DNA of 64,000 bases from Mangrovibacterium marinum (lineage in GTDB: Bacteria > Bacteroidota > Bacteroidia > Bacteroidales > Prolixibacteraceae). This document shows, one piece after another, positions 45,238 through 54,404 of this stretch (its first letter is position 1; every line of letters begins with the position of its first letter). The notes beneath the pieces were generated by a model, which was not told the DNA's origin, made no database searches, and saw nothing but the letters and a program-made list of their open reading frames with translations. The stretch covers positions 272,241 to 336,240 of the forward strand of contig NZ_QAAD01000002.1 of assembly GCF_003046625.1 (NCBI RefSeq), written 5' to 3'. Both the position numbers and the translations under genes were made by a program.

Positions 45238-46719
45238 ATGAACCCGAAATCTGTCCTAAACACCCGAAACTATATTCTTTTGTTATTCTGTCTTTTATTC
45301 CTTTCGATACCTGTTTTGAATCATTATTTCTATCGAACAAGTGCGTTAGATTTAGGAATTTTCAACCATGCTATTTACAACTATGCCCATTTTAAGACGA
45401 GTTATTTTTCGTTGGGGCTAACGCCTCAGGAAACCGGCATTATAGAATGTTTGGGCAATCATTTCTCTCCCCTTATTTTTTTACTCGCACCGTTCTATTT
45501 CATTTTTGGAACATACACGCTACTAATCGTTCAAGTAGCTTTCATTATAGCCGGAGGAATCGGGAGCTATCGTTATAGCTCATTACTTACTGAAAATGAG
45601 TTCACGAAACAAACTGTAATGATCCATTTTTTTTGCATCTGGGGGATTTATTCGGCTTTGGCATTCGATTTTCATCTGAATGTAATCGCGGCGATGCTGG
45701 TACCATGGCTATTTGTTTTCAACAAAAAGGGCAATATCAAAAGCCTGCTTCTGGTTAGCATACTAATCTTGCTAACACGCGAAAATATGTCGCTTTGGTT
45801 AGCCTTCATTTTCACGGGGCTGTGGATCGATAAAAAACTACGTTTCAGCGGATTCACGAAACTTATCTATCCCGCAGCAATTGCGATTTCGATCATTTAC
45901 TTTGTAACCGTAACAAGCTATATTATGCCTGGTTTTGTACCTTACGAAAGCTCCGGCCAGCTTGCACGATACAGCCACCTTGGCAATAACCTTAGCGAAA
46001 TTGTAAAGACAATTATTTTAGAGCCTTTTCAATCTGTCAAAATGCTCTTCTCAAACACAAAGCAAGGTGACATCTATCAACCCATTAAAACAGAATTACA
46101 TTTAATGGTTCTGCTGGCCGGGGGATGGCTTTTTCTCTTCAGACCATCTTTTCTGGTAATGTTGGTTCCGATCTATTTTCAGAAACTGTTAAGTAATGAC
46201 CCGGGTATGTGGGGAATCAATTATCACTATTCTATTGAATTTGTTCCCATATTAAGTCTGCTTTTTATTGAAGTGACCTCCGGAATAAACCACAAAAAAT
46301 GGCTGTATCCGGTTACGCTAAGCATTCTTGTATTAACGGCATCGAGCACCACTTACACATTTTTCCACCGCAAGTCGATCTGGTACACAGAGGTAAAAGC
46401 CAATCCTTTTAGCCCCACCCATTATAAATCGAATCTCCAGATACAGACCATCAATCATCAGCTCAATACAATCCCGCAAAATTCAGCGGTTTCTTGCCAT
46501 TACAGTTTAGCTCCACATTTGGCTTATCGTGAAGAAATTTACCATTTCCCAAATATCAAAAATGCTGAATATATTGTTTTGTTAAAAAACACAACAAGCT
46601 TCTACCCCCTGCAAAAGGACGAATACCTTGAAAAAATCGAAGCTTACAGAAATTCTGAAATCTTCTCGATCTGGAGTGAATCAAACGATTTAATTATCTT
46701 CTCGAAATCGAAGAAATGA
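45238..46719 (+). CDS. DUF2079 polytopic membrane protein
   Basis: An inner-membrane protein of 493 residues with about 10 hydrophobic segments. The early motif ALDLGIFNHAIYNYAHFKTS and GNHFSPLIFLLAPFY fit DUF2079, a family related by fold to GT-C glycosyltransferases; LDLGIFxQ and HFSP are the usual conserved phrases. The C-terminal 110 residues are soluble and probably extracytoplasmic. Substrate is unknown; a lipid-linked sugar donor is plausible. The gene is AT-richer than the surrounding core genes. Its 3' end faces the next gene with 11 bp between stops. Confidence 0.8.
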   Translation: MNPKSVLNTRNYILLLFCLLFLSIPVLNHYFYRTSALDLGIFNHAIYNYAHFKTSYFSLGLTPQETGIIECLGNHFSPLIFLLAPFYFIFGTYTLLIVQVAFIIAGGIGSYRYSSLLTENEFTKQTVMIHFFCIWGIYSALAFDFHLNVIAAMLVPWLFVFNKKGNIKSLLLVSILILLTRENMSLWLAFIFTGLWIDKKLRFSGFTKLIYPAAIAISIIYFVTVTSYIMPGFVPYESSGQLARYSHLGNNLSEIVKTIILEPFQSVKMLFSNTKQGDIYQPIKTELHLMVLLAGGWLFLFRPSFLVMLVPIYFQKLLSNDPGMWGINYHYSIEFVPILSLLFIEVTSGINHKKWLYPVTLSILVLTASSTTYTFFHRKSIWYTEVKANPFSPTHYKSNLQIQTINHQLNTIPQNSAVSCHYSLAPHLAYREEIYHFPNIKNAEYIVLLKNTTSFYPLQKDEYLEKIEAYRNSEIFSIWSESNDLIIFSKSKK

Positions 46720-46730
46720 CACAGCCTAAA

Positions 46731-48155
46731 CTATTCCGGCCAAAATACATAGGCCTGATTTGGTAAATTAAAATAGAAGCGATTCAATTGGGATTGACCG
46801 TACGAAAGGTAGAAAGGAGCCGCCAGGAAACTGTCGGTTTTCCCCATCTCCTGATCCAAACGCTCTGATTTATTTTCTACAAAAATCGTCACTGCCTGAT
46901 CTGAATTCATCATCGCACTCAAGAGCAGACTTTCCACTCCGTTTGCCCAGCTAAACATCATCCTCTCAGTATCAATTTTATCCGGCGTAATCACCCATTT
47001 GCGTTCTTTATTCTGCTTAACATGCTCAATCAACTCAACCTGGTATTGAATCCGTCCTTGGTACACCGAACGTACCATACCAACTTCAAAAAAGAAAACA
47101 ATAGCAATCAGCATGGTACTGCCTGAAAGCAGATACATCGATAATCGCGTCTCTCCGATATTTAGCAGACTTCCGAAACTTAAAGCAACGAAAAACACCA
47201 ATGGCAAAAAAATCTTCTCCATCTGCATATCAGCATCTCCTTGCTTAAAAGCAGCAGACGTAACAACGAAATACACTGCAAAAGCGAATACAAGCAGGAA
47301 GCATAACAGATACCTTCTTCTCACAACCAAGAGAGATAAACTTATCAGCAACATTACCAATAGCGGAAAATACAAGTCATTCATGCGTTTTATAAAAAAC
47401 CGAACAGGATAATAGTCTGCTAAGTCGCCGATCAATTTTAACGGATTATTAAACGCATTATGATATAAACTTTGATGTTCGACCGAGCTGTCCACATTCA
47501 AAATATGCCAGAAAAACACAGCTAACGTCAAAGCAAATGCCAAATACGGATAACTTGTTTTTAATTTATGCGACTCAACAGAAAAGAATCCGATAACAAA
47601 CAATAACGAAAAATAGGCAATAGAATGTGTGAAGTAACCAAATAAGACAAAAACGAAGGTTCCAAGCACCAACCTCCAGCTTCTCATCTTTGCTTTTTGC
47701 CATCTACAATCGTAAAAGTTGAGCCAGGCATATAAAAGGCAACTATTTAAAAGAGCAATTGAACTTTCAGAAGTGGGCCTAAAATAACTATGGGCAACTC
47801 CCAAAGCCGTCACAGCGATAATGGTGAATCCGGCAGTTCTATTTTTAAAAACACTCGTTGCTACGAAAAAATAACACACTCGAATAAGGACAAAGGATAC
47901 AGAATAAAGTGGCACCAGGCAAACTAAGGGTAACTGTATTTTCACCCCTCCAACGACCAGTAGTTGGCTAAAGATTGCGGTTAGCCGCCCGTGTGCTTCA
48001 AAAAAAGACTCACGGTTAATGATATTAAAAAGATAATAAGCAGGATCAGTAATCAATATTCGGGATTTTGCATCACTAAGTGCCATACCTGCTAACCCCA
48101 GGAAAAACAAAACACCAACTATTTTAAACCAATCTCGTCTGTTGATTAAATCCAT
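46731..48155 (-). CDS. polytopic membrane protein of unknown function
   Basis: A 474-residue inner-membrane protein with about 11 hydrophobic segments, a large loop after residue 220 and a soluble C-terminal part of about 100 residues. I do not recognise a family with confidence; the topology (multi-pass N-terminal region then an extracytoplasmic tail) resembles GT-C enzymes, and an early acidic stretch (LITDPAYYLFNIINRESFFE) sits where a catalytic aspartate would be. It is AT-richer than most genes here and convergent with the DUF2079 gene. The pair may be an acquired surface-glycan or glycolipid module; that is inference. Confidence 0.7.
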   Translation of the reverse strand: MDLINRRDWFKIVGVLFFLGLAGMALSDAKSRILITDPAYYLFNIINRESFFEAHGRLTAIFSQLLVVGGVKIQLPLVCLVPLYSVSFVLIRVCYFFVATSVFKNRTAGFTIIAVTALGVAHSYFRPTSESSIALLNSCLLYAWLNFYDCRWQKAKMRSWRLVLGTFVFVLFGYFTHSIAYFSLLFVIGFFSVESHKLKTSYPYLAFALTLAVFFWHILNVDSSVEHQSLYHNAFNNPLKLIGDLADYYPVRFFIKRMNDLYFPLLVMLLISLSLLVVRRRYLLCFLLVFAFAVYFVVTSAAFKQGDADMQMEKIFLPLVFFVALSFGSLLNIGETRLSMYLLSGSTMLIAIVFFFEVGMVRSVYQGRIQYQVELIEHVKQNKERKWVITPDKIDTERMMFSWANGVESLLLSAMMNSDQAVTIFVENKSERLDQEMGKTDSFLAAPFYLSYGQSQLNRFYFNLPNQAYVFWPE

Positions 48156-48290
48156 TCCTTTTATTTGTGGTGCTTAAAGATAGCTAATCCATTGCGATTT
48201 CAAGCCAACAATTAACCGCCCAAAACGCGACTAGCTTAGCCTGACGACTACCGCAGTCCACCTAAGCAAACCAAGAATAAACCTCATATT

Positions 48291-48323
48291 CTTTCAGCAT
48301 TCCGAATTTTATCGTTTATATTT
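48291..48323 (+). promoter_or_regulatory. promoter of coaD
   Basis: TTTC (48291-48294), 21-nt spacer, TATATTTG (48316-48323), which matches TAnnTTTG; the ATG is 24 nt downstream. Confidence 0.6.
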
Positions 48324-48346
48324 GGTGATCGATTCAAAATAAACAA

Positions 48347-48829
48347 ATGGAGAGAATTGCCATATTTCCGGGATCTTTTGATCCTTTCACGATCGGGCAC
48401 GAAAGTGTTGTACGCCGTGCCTTGCCCATGTTTGACAAGGTGATTATCATGATTGGGTTTAACACCAATAAGCGGTCGTTTTTCCCGCTCGAGAAGCGCA
48501 AAGGATGGATTGCAAAGGTTTTCAAAGGAGAAAGCAAGGTTGAAGTTCGCACGCACGAAGGTTTAACGGTTGATTTTGCCCGATCGGTGAATGCCAATTA
48601 CATTCTCCGTGGTTTGAGAACCTCGGCCGACTTCGAATACGAACGGGCTATTGCGCAGATGAACAAGAAACTTTTTCCGGAGATAGAGACGGTCTTTTTG
48701 CTGACGATGCCGGAACACACCCCTGTTAATTCGTCGATTGTTCGCGACATTATTCTTCATGGGGGCGATGCCAGCATGTTTATCCCTTCGGGCTTGGATA
48801 TGGCTGAATTTACCTTAGACCATGAATAG
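48347..48829 (+). CDS. coaD: phosphopantetheine adenylyltransferase
   Basis: Transfers AMP to 4'-phosphopantetheine in coenzyme A synthesis. It is 160 residues. The nucleotidyltransferase motif is FPGSFDPFTIGHESVV, with the H-I/xGH element, followed by LRGLRTSADFEYERAIAQMN near residue 88 and the late loop NSSIVRDI, which binds ATP phosphates. The stop overlaps the following gene by 8 nt, so they are co-translated. Confidence 0.95.
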   Translation: MERIAIFPGSFDPFTIGHESVVRRALPMFDKVIIMIGFNTNKRSFFPLEKRKGWIAKVFKGESKVEVRTHEGLTVDFARSVNANYILRGLRTSADFEYERAIAQMNKKLFPEIETVFLLTMPEHTPVNSSIVRDIILHGGDASMFIPSGLDMAEFTLDHE

Positions 48830-50240
48830 GTTCGTTGCGGTATTACTTGTATTGCTGGGCTGTGCATCTGCTTTTGCGCAATCGCTGCCAACTGTTTTAA
48901 GCGGATTAGCTCCGGAGTATGCCGGCCGCCGGATTGCACTGCTGCAACAAACGGAGCCGCTAACCAACCAGCCGCAAAAAATCGGCACGATAACCATCCT
49001 TCCCGATGGATCGTTCTCAACGGCAGTCAAACTCTCGGGAACCTCGCATTGTTTTGCGGCTTTCGACCGTTGGCAAGCCGAAATTTACCTGGAGCCGGGA
49101 AAAAACTACCAAGTGGTTCTTCCTCCTTTTCAACCGCTTAGCGAGTCCGAAAAACAAAACCCTTTTTTTCAGCCGCAGCTGGTAAGCCTGGGCATTCAAA
49201 ACTCGGACGATACTGACATCAACCATCTGATCCGGGTGTTTGAACAAAGCTACAGCGCGCTGGAAAGCCAATATTTCAACCAACTATTTAAGGATAAATC
49301 GCAGCCGGCAGCCGATTCGTTAATCGCGAAGCTTAGCCGCTCCTTTCCCCATAACGACAATCCCTATTTTGAGCAATACAAGTTCTACCGCTATGCCTCC
49401 ATTCGCTTTGCCGTAAACCAGGCTAAAAGCAACGAATTCATTAAAAGCTATCTGGATCATCCCCCGCTGAATTTCAATCTGCCACCTTTTCGCCAGCTTT
49501 TCAACCAACAGTTTTCGAATTATTTCAACACCGAAAGCAACCAACTCAATGGCACAAACTTCAGAGTGCTGGTGGGAACGGCCAATCTCGCCGGAATTGA
49601 GCAATACCTGACACAAAATAAAGGATGGTCGCACGAACTCAGCCGTATGGTCATTATGAAAGGCATCAACGACGCTTATTACCAGCACACCTACAGTCCG
49701 GCGACCATGCTAAACCTGCTGGATAAAATTCAACAAAGCAACTGGCCTGCTACGGACAAGAAACTGGCACTACGGCTAAGTGAGAAACTACGCTACCTAA
49801 GCCCCGGAACAATGGCTCCAAACATCAGCATCACCAATTTTGAGGGCGAAGAACAGGAGCTCAGCAATTTCAACGGCCACTTAACTTATTTGCATTTTAC
49901 AAGCGTTACCAATCCAATTTGTCGGCAACAGCTGGATGAGCTGGCCAAAATAGAGCAGCAGTTTAAAGGACAGTTAACCATTGTGAACCTGCTACCGGAA
50001 GCCAATCTCGATAAGAAAGAGTTGATTTTGCAGCAACACTGGGCAGGCACTTTTTTTACGGTAAACGAAGAAGCACGCGAAAGCTATCGGGTGAAAACAT
50101 TCCCTAGCTCGTATCTGATTGACGAGACTGGAAAACTATGGGCTTCGCCGGCGCTCAACCCTCTGGATGGATTGTCGCACCAGTTGGCCGGCTACTTCAA
50201 ACAAAAACAGCTGGAGCGTTTTCGCAATCAGGCGAAATAA
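48822..50240 (+). CDS. exported thioredoxin-fold protein with a single active-site cysteine
   Basis: A periplasmic or cell-surface protein of 472 residues with a signal peptide (FVAVLLVLLGCASAFAQ). Residues about 25-330 form a Bacteroidota-specific helical region, and about 335-455 a TlpA/AhpC-like thioredoxin fold (MAPNISITNFEGEEQELSNF, then HFTSVTNPICRQQLDEL and YRVKTFPSSYLIDETGKLWA). The usual CxxC is reduced to one cysteine (NPIC), so disulfide exchange of the classic type is not possible. It may bind or reduce by a monothiol mechanism, or be structural. It overlaps coaD by 8 nt and the convergent Nudix gene by 13 nt. Confidence 0.82.
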   Translation: MNRFVAVLLVLLGCASAFAQSLPTVLSGLAPEYAGRRIALLQQTEPLTNQPQKIGTITILPDGSFSTAVKLSGTSHCFAAFDRWQAEIYLEPGKNYQVVLPPFQPLSESEKQNPFFQPQLVSLGIQNSDDTDINHLIRVFEQSYSALESQYFNQLFKDKSQPAADSLIAKLSRSFPHNDNPYFEQYKFYRYASIRFAVNQAKSNEFIKSYLDHPPLNFNLPPFRQLFNQQFSNYFNTESNQLNGTNFRVLVGTANLAGIEQYLTQNKGWSHELSRMVIMKGINDAYYQHTYSPATMLNLLDKIQQSNWPATDKKLALRLSEKLRYLSPGTMAPNISITNFEGEEQELSNFNGHLTYLHFTSVTNPICRQQLDELAKIEQQFKGQLTIVNLLPEANLDKKELILQQHWAGTFFTVNEEARESYRVKTFPSSYLIDETGKLWASPALNPLDGLSHQLAGYFKQKQLERFRNQAK

Positions 50241-50854
50241 TCGCCCAACAGCAACTTCAGGTTTCCGTAGGTGGAAGCATAAACCGGCGCCAGTGCATCG
50301 GGCGCAAACCAGGCTACTTCGGTAATATCTTCCTCGGTCTGCGGAACGAGAGTCTCCCCGCCGTCATAGCGCATTTCGAACCAGCTGGTTTCTTTCCAAA
50401 CCCAGTTGTCGGGCCCGGCCAAATACGGCGACCGGTAAATATGGAAGGTTGATGGCAGCTGCTTCACCAGCTTCAGCTGGCGAATGCCGCACTCCTCTTC
50501 AACTTCGCGAACAGCAGCATCTTCCACCCGCTCACCTTTTTCAATCTTGCCCTTGGGCAAATCCCATCGGCCAAATCGCTTGATAAACAAAATCTCGCCC
50601 GCCGGATTGCGCACAAGCCCTCCCGCCGCCGGAAGTTGCACCATCGATGAAATCACCGCTTCAATCAATTCACTTTTTATCAAACAGTTAAAAACAGGTT
50701 CTTCAACACATTTCGCTCCATCAAGCGATTCGAGCAAAGCCATAAAGGATGAAACACGTTCTATATCAATCACTTGCTCAATGTTACCTGAACGTAAATT
50801 CTTATTTTCAGGCTGAAGAAGGATCAGGCATTCATTAAAAAAAACTTTGTACAT
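50228..50854 (-). CDS. Nudix hydrolase with N-terminal extension
   Basis: A 208-residue protein. Residues about 60-180 are the Nudix fold with an intact box (WDLPKGKIEKGERVEDAAVR into EVEEECGI). The first 60 residues are an unmatched extension. The start MYKVFFNE was chosen because an ATG 24 nt upstream would begin at the pyrE end of a 32-nt intergenic gap. The region before it also carries the pyrE -7 element, so the two divergent genes share control DNA. Its substrate is unknown; the sequence RFGRWDLPKGKIEKGE is typical of NUDIX hydrolases acting on nucleoside diphosphate derivatives. Confidence 0.85.
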   Translation of the reverse strand: MYKVFFNECLILLQPENKNLRSGNIEQVIDIERVSSFMALLESLDGAKCVEEPVFNCLIKSELIEAVISSMVQLPAAGGLVRNPAGEILFIKRFGRWDLPKGKIEKGERVEDAAVREVEEECGIRQLKLVKQLPSTFHIYRSPYLAGPDNWVWKETSWFEMRYDGGETLVPQTEEDITEVAWFAPDALAPVYASTYGNLKLLLGDYFA

Positions 50855-50857
50855 TTG
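50850..50857 (+). promoter_or_regulatory. -7 promoter element of pyrE
   Basis: TACATTTG matches TAnnTTTG, 29 nt before the pyrE ATG, overlapping the start codon of the divergent Nudix gene. Confidence 0.55.
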
Positions 50858-50886
50858 CGCTGTATTCAGAAAAAACATTTACCATT

Positions 50887-51522
50887 ATGCAAGACATCCA
50901 ATTGGAAGTAACCAAAAAGCTCGTACAAATTAACACAATAAAAATCCAACCTTCAAACCCATTTACATGGGCCTCAGGCTGGAAAGCTCCCATATATTGC
51001 GACAACCGCAAATTGTTGTCGTACCCTGAAGCCAGAACCTTTGTTTGCAAGCAATTTGCCAAAATCATCCGCGAAAAATATCCGCAGGTAGAAGTGATTG
51101 CCGGAGTTGCAACAGGCGCAATCGCTCATGGCGTGTTGGTTGCTGAAGAACTCGGTCTTCCATTCATCTATGTGCGTGCGAAACCCAAAGATCACGGGTT
51201 GGAAAACCTGATTGAGGGAGATTTGAAAGCCGGACAAAAAGTGGTGATTATCGAAGACTTAGTTTCAACAGGAGTGAGCAGCTTGAAAGCAGCCGAGGCT
51301 ATCCAAACAGCCGGCGGTGCCGAAATCCTGGGTATGTTAGCCATCTTCACCTACAACTTCCCGGTAGCCAAAGAAGCTTTCGAAAAAGCAGGCATCGAAC
51401 TGACCACTTTAAGTCGCTATCAAACCCTGTTGGAAGTAGCCCTGGAGTCGGGTGAAATTGAAGAAAGCCAACTCGAATCGCTGAACCAATGGCGTGAAGA
51501 TCCGGCCAACTGGGGAAAATAA
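50887..51522 (+). CDS. pyrE: orotate phosphoribosyltransferase
   Basis: Makes OMP from orotate and PRPP in pyrimidine synthesis. It is 211 residues. The PRPP loop is KVVIIEDLVSTGVSSLKAAE, the preceding strand GVATGAIAHGVLVAEELGLP, and FTWASGWKAPIYCDNRKLLS near the N-terminus is characteristic of PyrE. It is followed by a strong terminator and an SRPBCC gene, a neighbourhood seen in other Bacteroidota. Confidence 0.96.
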   Translation: MQDIQLEVTKKLVQINTIKIQPSNPFTWASGWKAPIYCDNRKLLSYPEARTFVCKQFAKIIREKYPQVEVIAGVATGAIAHGVLVAEELGLPFIYVRAKPKDHGLENLIEGDLKAGQKVVIIEDLVSTGVSSLKAAEAIQTAGGAEILGMLAIFTYNFPVAKEAFEKAGIELTTLSRYQTLLEVALESGEIEESQLESLNQWREDPANWGK

Positions 51523-51550
51523 TCCAGACAATATTTAGTATATCTTTAGC

Positions 51551-51576
51551 AATCCCCGGCCCTGTCGGGGATTTTT
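51551..51576 (+). terminator. intrinsic terminator of pyrE
   Basis: AATCCCCG and CGGGGATT arms with a 7-nt loop and a short T-run. Confidence 0.85.
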
Positions 51577-51644
51577 ATGTTTTTAACTATTGGTTCATAA
51601 ACCAGGTACACCATTGAGCTGTACCACAAAACAATTACACAAGT

Positions 51645-52094
51645 ATGGCATTGCAGAAATATGTAAGCGATATTAAAGTCATCGAGCAAAACCAGGATAT
51701 CGTCTATAACTACTTATCCAACTTCGAGAACCTTTCAACTTATGTCAATGAAGGGCTGCTGGCAAAAATGAATGAATCGGTGCCGCAAATCCAGGTGTCC
51801 GATTTCGAGTCCGACAACGACTCCTGTCGTTTCAACATATCGGGTATGGGACAAGCCGAAATACGCATCATTGACCGTGAGCCGAGCAAGACCATCAAAA
51901 TAAACAGCTCGGGCGGATTGCCAATCGGCATCACCTTTTGGATTCAGCTGCTGCCCGTAACCCCTTACCAGTCGAAGATTAAATTAACCCTGCATGCCGA
52001 AATGAGCATGATGATCAAGATGATGGTTAATAAAAAGCTGGAAAAAGGGATTAACCAACTGGCCGATATGCTCACTCAGCTCCCCTATCGTTAA
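51645..52094 (+). CDS. SRPBCC-family protein
   Basis: A 149-residue START-like domain protein. It has the expected alternation of strands and a long C-terminal helix (EMSMMIKMMVNKKLEKGINQ then LADMLTQLPYR), and the N-terminal ALQKYVSDIKVIEQNQDIVY resembles polyketide-cyclase-like members. Such proteins bind hydrophobic ligands; none is known here. It sits between the pyrE terminator and the mnmH-selD pair, so its transcript probably starts downstream of pyrE and may include mnmH. Confidence 0.8.
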   Translation: MALQKYVSDIKVIEQNQDIVYNYLSNFENLSTYVNEGLLAKMNESVPQIQVSDFESDNDSCRFNISGMGQAEIRIIDREPSKTIKINSSGGLPIGITFWIQLLPVTPYQSKIKLTLHAEMSMMIKMMVNKKLEKGINQLADMLTQLPYR

Positions 52095-52129
52095 CAGTCA
52101 CTTATAATTCGATCTGAACAGCAAAAAAA

Positions 52130-53161
52130 ATGGTAAAACAACTCACCATCGATGAATATTTCAATGGATATGCAAACTTACCGCTAATTGATGTTCGGTC
52201 GCCCGGCGAATACCAAAAGGGACACATCCCCGGAGCTCACAGTATTCCGTTATTTACCAACGACGAGCGAGCCGAAATTGGAACGATCTACGTTCATCAA
52301 TCGCGCGAAAAAGCCATTGAAAGGGGTTACCAGTTGGTCAACCCCAAACTCCAGCACTATATCAACCGCTCGGCAGCAATTGCGGCCGACAAACGCGTTG
52401 TCGTTCACTGCTGGCGGGGGGGCATGCGTAGTGCTTCGTTTGCACAACACCTGGCCGACAATGATTTCCGCGAAGTATATACCATCAAAGGAGGCTACAA
52501 AGCCTTCCGCAACCACGCGCTGAAAACCTTCGATCATCCATTTCGCTTAAATGTACTTGGCGGATATACCGGAAGCGGAAAAACCGAAATTCTGAAAGTT
52601 CTTCAGGCTAAGGGCGAACAGGTGATTGATCTGGAAAAACTGGCCAATCATAAAGGATCGGCCTTTGGAGGAATCGGACAACAGGAACAACCCACCGTGG
52701 AACAATTCGAAAACAACCTGTTTGAAGCATTCCGGCAGCTGGATTTCAACAAGCCCATCTGGCTTGAAGATGAAAGTCACAACATTGGCAGGGTACAAAT
52801 TCCGATCAATCTCTTCAGACAAATACGCAGCTTGCCGCTTCTCTTTCTGGACATCCCTGTTGAAGAGCGAACAAACAAGCTTGTAGCCGAATATGGACAA
52901 TGCAAAACCGACGAGCTTGCGGGGGCCATTCAACGCATACACAAACGCCTAGGTGGCCTGGCCGTTAAAACAGCTCTCCAATCGCTGGAAGCAGGAGATT
53001 TGAATGAAGTAACCCGAATCGCCCTGTTCTATTACGACAAGGCCTACCAAAAAGGAATGAACGCCCGCGACCGGGCAACGGTGATCACCATAGCCCTGGA
53101 AAGTACAAACGCTGAAGTGAATGCCGCAAAAATTTTACAAAAAACGACACACCATGTCTGA
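52130..53161 (+). CDS. mnmH: tRNA 2-selenouridine synthase
   Basis: Converts 2-thiouridine at the wobble position of some tRNAs to 2-selenouridine through a geranylated intermediate, with selenophosphate as donor. It is 343 residues. The N-terminal rhodanese domain has the catalytic cysteine in [17 protein letters not shown], and the C-terminal P-loop domain has [16 protein letters not shown] and [14 protein letters not shown]. The stop overlaps the selD start by 8 nt, so both are co-expressed, which fits their shared pathway. Confidence 0.95.
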   Translation: MVKQLTIDEYFNGYANLPLIDVRSPGEYQKGHIPGAHSIPLFTNDERAEIGTIYVHQSREKAIERGYQLVNPKLQHYINRSAAIAADKRVVVHCWRGGMRSASFAQHLADNDFREVYTIKGGYKAFRNHALKTFDHPFRLNVLGGYTGSGKTEILKVLQAKGEQVIDLEKLANHKGSAFGGIGQQEQPTVEQFENNLFEAFRQLDFNKPIWLEDESHNIGRVQIPINLFRQIRSLPLLFLDIPVEERTNKLVAEYGQCKTDELAGAIQRIHKRLGGLAVKTALQSLEAGDLNEVTRIALFYYDKAYQKGMNARDRATVITIALESTNAEVNAAKILQKTTHHV

Positions 53162-54185
53162 AATAAAACTCACTCAATACAGCCACGGAGCCGGATGTGG
53201 CTGTAAAATTTCGCCCGAAGTACTCAGTAATATCCTGCATCACGCGCAGGAGCAGATTAACGACCCGCGCTTGCTGGTTGGCAACGCCAGTCGCGACGAT
53301 GCAGCCGTTTACGATATGCAAAACGGAACGGCCATCATTAGCACAACCGACTTCTTCATGCCCATTGTCGACGATCCGTTTACTTTTGGCAAGATTGCAG
53401 CCACCAATGCCATCAGCGATATCTACGCCATGGGGGGAACTCCCTTGCTGGCCATCGCCATTCTGGGCTGGCCGGTGAATAAAATTCCCGCCGAAGCAGC
53501 TCAAAAAGTGATGGAAGGTGGTCGTCAGGCTTGTTTCGAGGCAGGCATTGTACTTGCCGGAGGCCACAGCATCGACAGCCCCGAGCCAATTTTCGGATTA
53601 GCAGTTACCGGCCAGGTTGACTTGAGCAAACTAAAACGTAACGACACCGCCACGGAAGGTTGCTTACTGTACCTGACCAAACCCCTGGGTGTTGGTGTTT
53701 TTACCACTGCTCAAAAACAAGGAAAACTAAAAGCTGAACACGCCGATGTCGCCGTAGAGGCGATGACAACACTGAACAGTATCGGTCGCGAGCTGGCCGA
53801 TGTTGCCGGCATCCGCGCAATGACCGATGTTACCGGTTTTGGCCTGCTGGGCCACCTGACCGAAATGTGCGAAGGCAGTAAGCTGTCGGCCGAACTTGAG
53901 TTCGACAAAATTCCACTGTTCGATGATGTACAGGACTATATTGACAAAAATTGCGTTCCGGGCGGCACACACCGCAACTGGGCCAGTTACGGCTGCGGCA
54001 TCCAACTGCGAAACGAGAAGGATAGCCTCATTCTGTGCGACCCCCAAACCTCCGGAGGCTTACTGATTGCTGTTGAGCCCGATGCCCAACAGCAGGTCGA
54101 ACAGATCCTTCAGGCACACAATTTCAAGGCTGAACCCTTCGGACAGTTGACCAAACAAGCGGAAAAACGAATCGTGGTGCGATAA
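53154..54185 (+). CDS. selD: selenide, water dikinase (selenophosphate synthetase), cysteine form
   Basis: Makes monoselenophosphate from selenide and ATP. It is 343 residues. The active-site segment is [15 protein letters not shown], with cysteine (TGT) at the position that is selenocysteine in some organisms, and the catalytic lysine K18 next to it. [33 protein letters not shown] and [14 protein letters not shown] are family blocks. The ATG at 53154 was chosen because it overlaps the mnmH stop; an upstream ATG lies inside mnmH. No selA, selB or selC was seen in this window, so selenium here is directed to tRNA. Confidence 0.96.
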   Translation: MSEIKLTQYSHGAGCGCKISPEVLSNILHHAQEQINDPRLLVGNASRDDAAVYDMQNGTAIISTTDFFMPIVDDPFTFGKIAATNAISDIYAMGGTPLLAIAILGWPVNKIPAEAAQKVMEGGRQACFEAGIVLAGGHSIDSPEPIFGLAVTGQVDLSKLKRNDTATEGCLLYLTKPLGVGVFTTAQKQGKLKAEHADVAVEAMTTLNSIGRELADVAGIRAMTDVTGFGLLGHLTEMCEGSKLSAELEFDKIPLFDDVQDYIDKNCVPGGTHRNWASYGCGIQLRNEKDSLILCDPQTSGGLLIAVEPDAQQQVEQILQAHNFKAEPFGQLTKQAEKRIVVR

Positions 54186-54404
54186 TGCTGAGGCATTTGC
54201 AACTTAGATCGTTTCATCGGCTAATTCACAAACAGAAACACTTGGGGACAGTGATGCCTGATATTTGAAAACCACTCTAACGATCTATTCAACTACAAAT
54301 CGGTATTATTTTATCGCGGCTTTAATCAATTTCGCCGAAAAAATGTTTTACAAAGCAGTGGCACTGATTTCGCCATCAACAAGCTCTAATCACGCGAAAA
54401 AGGA

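Noticed and set aside
53154..54185. Possible selenocysteine codon in selD
   Set aside because: The active-site residues are encoded by TGT and the frame contains no internal TGA.
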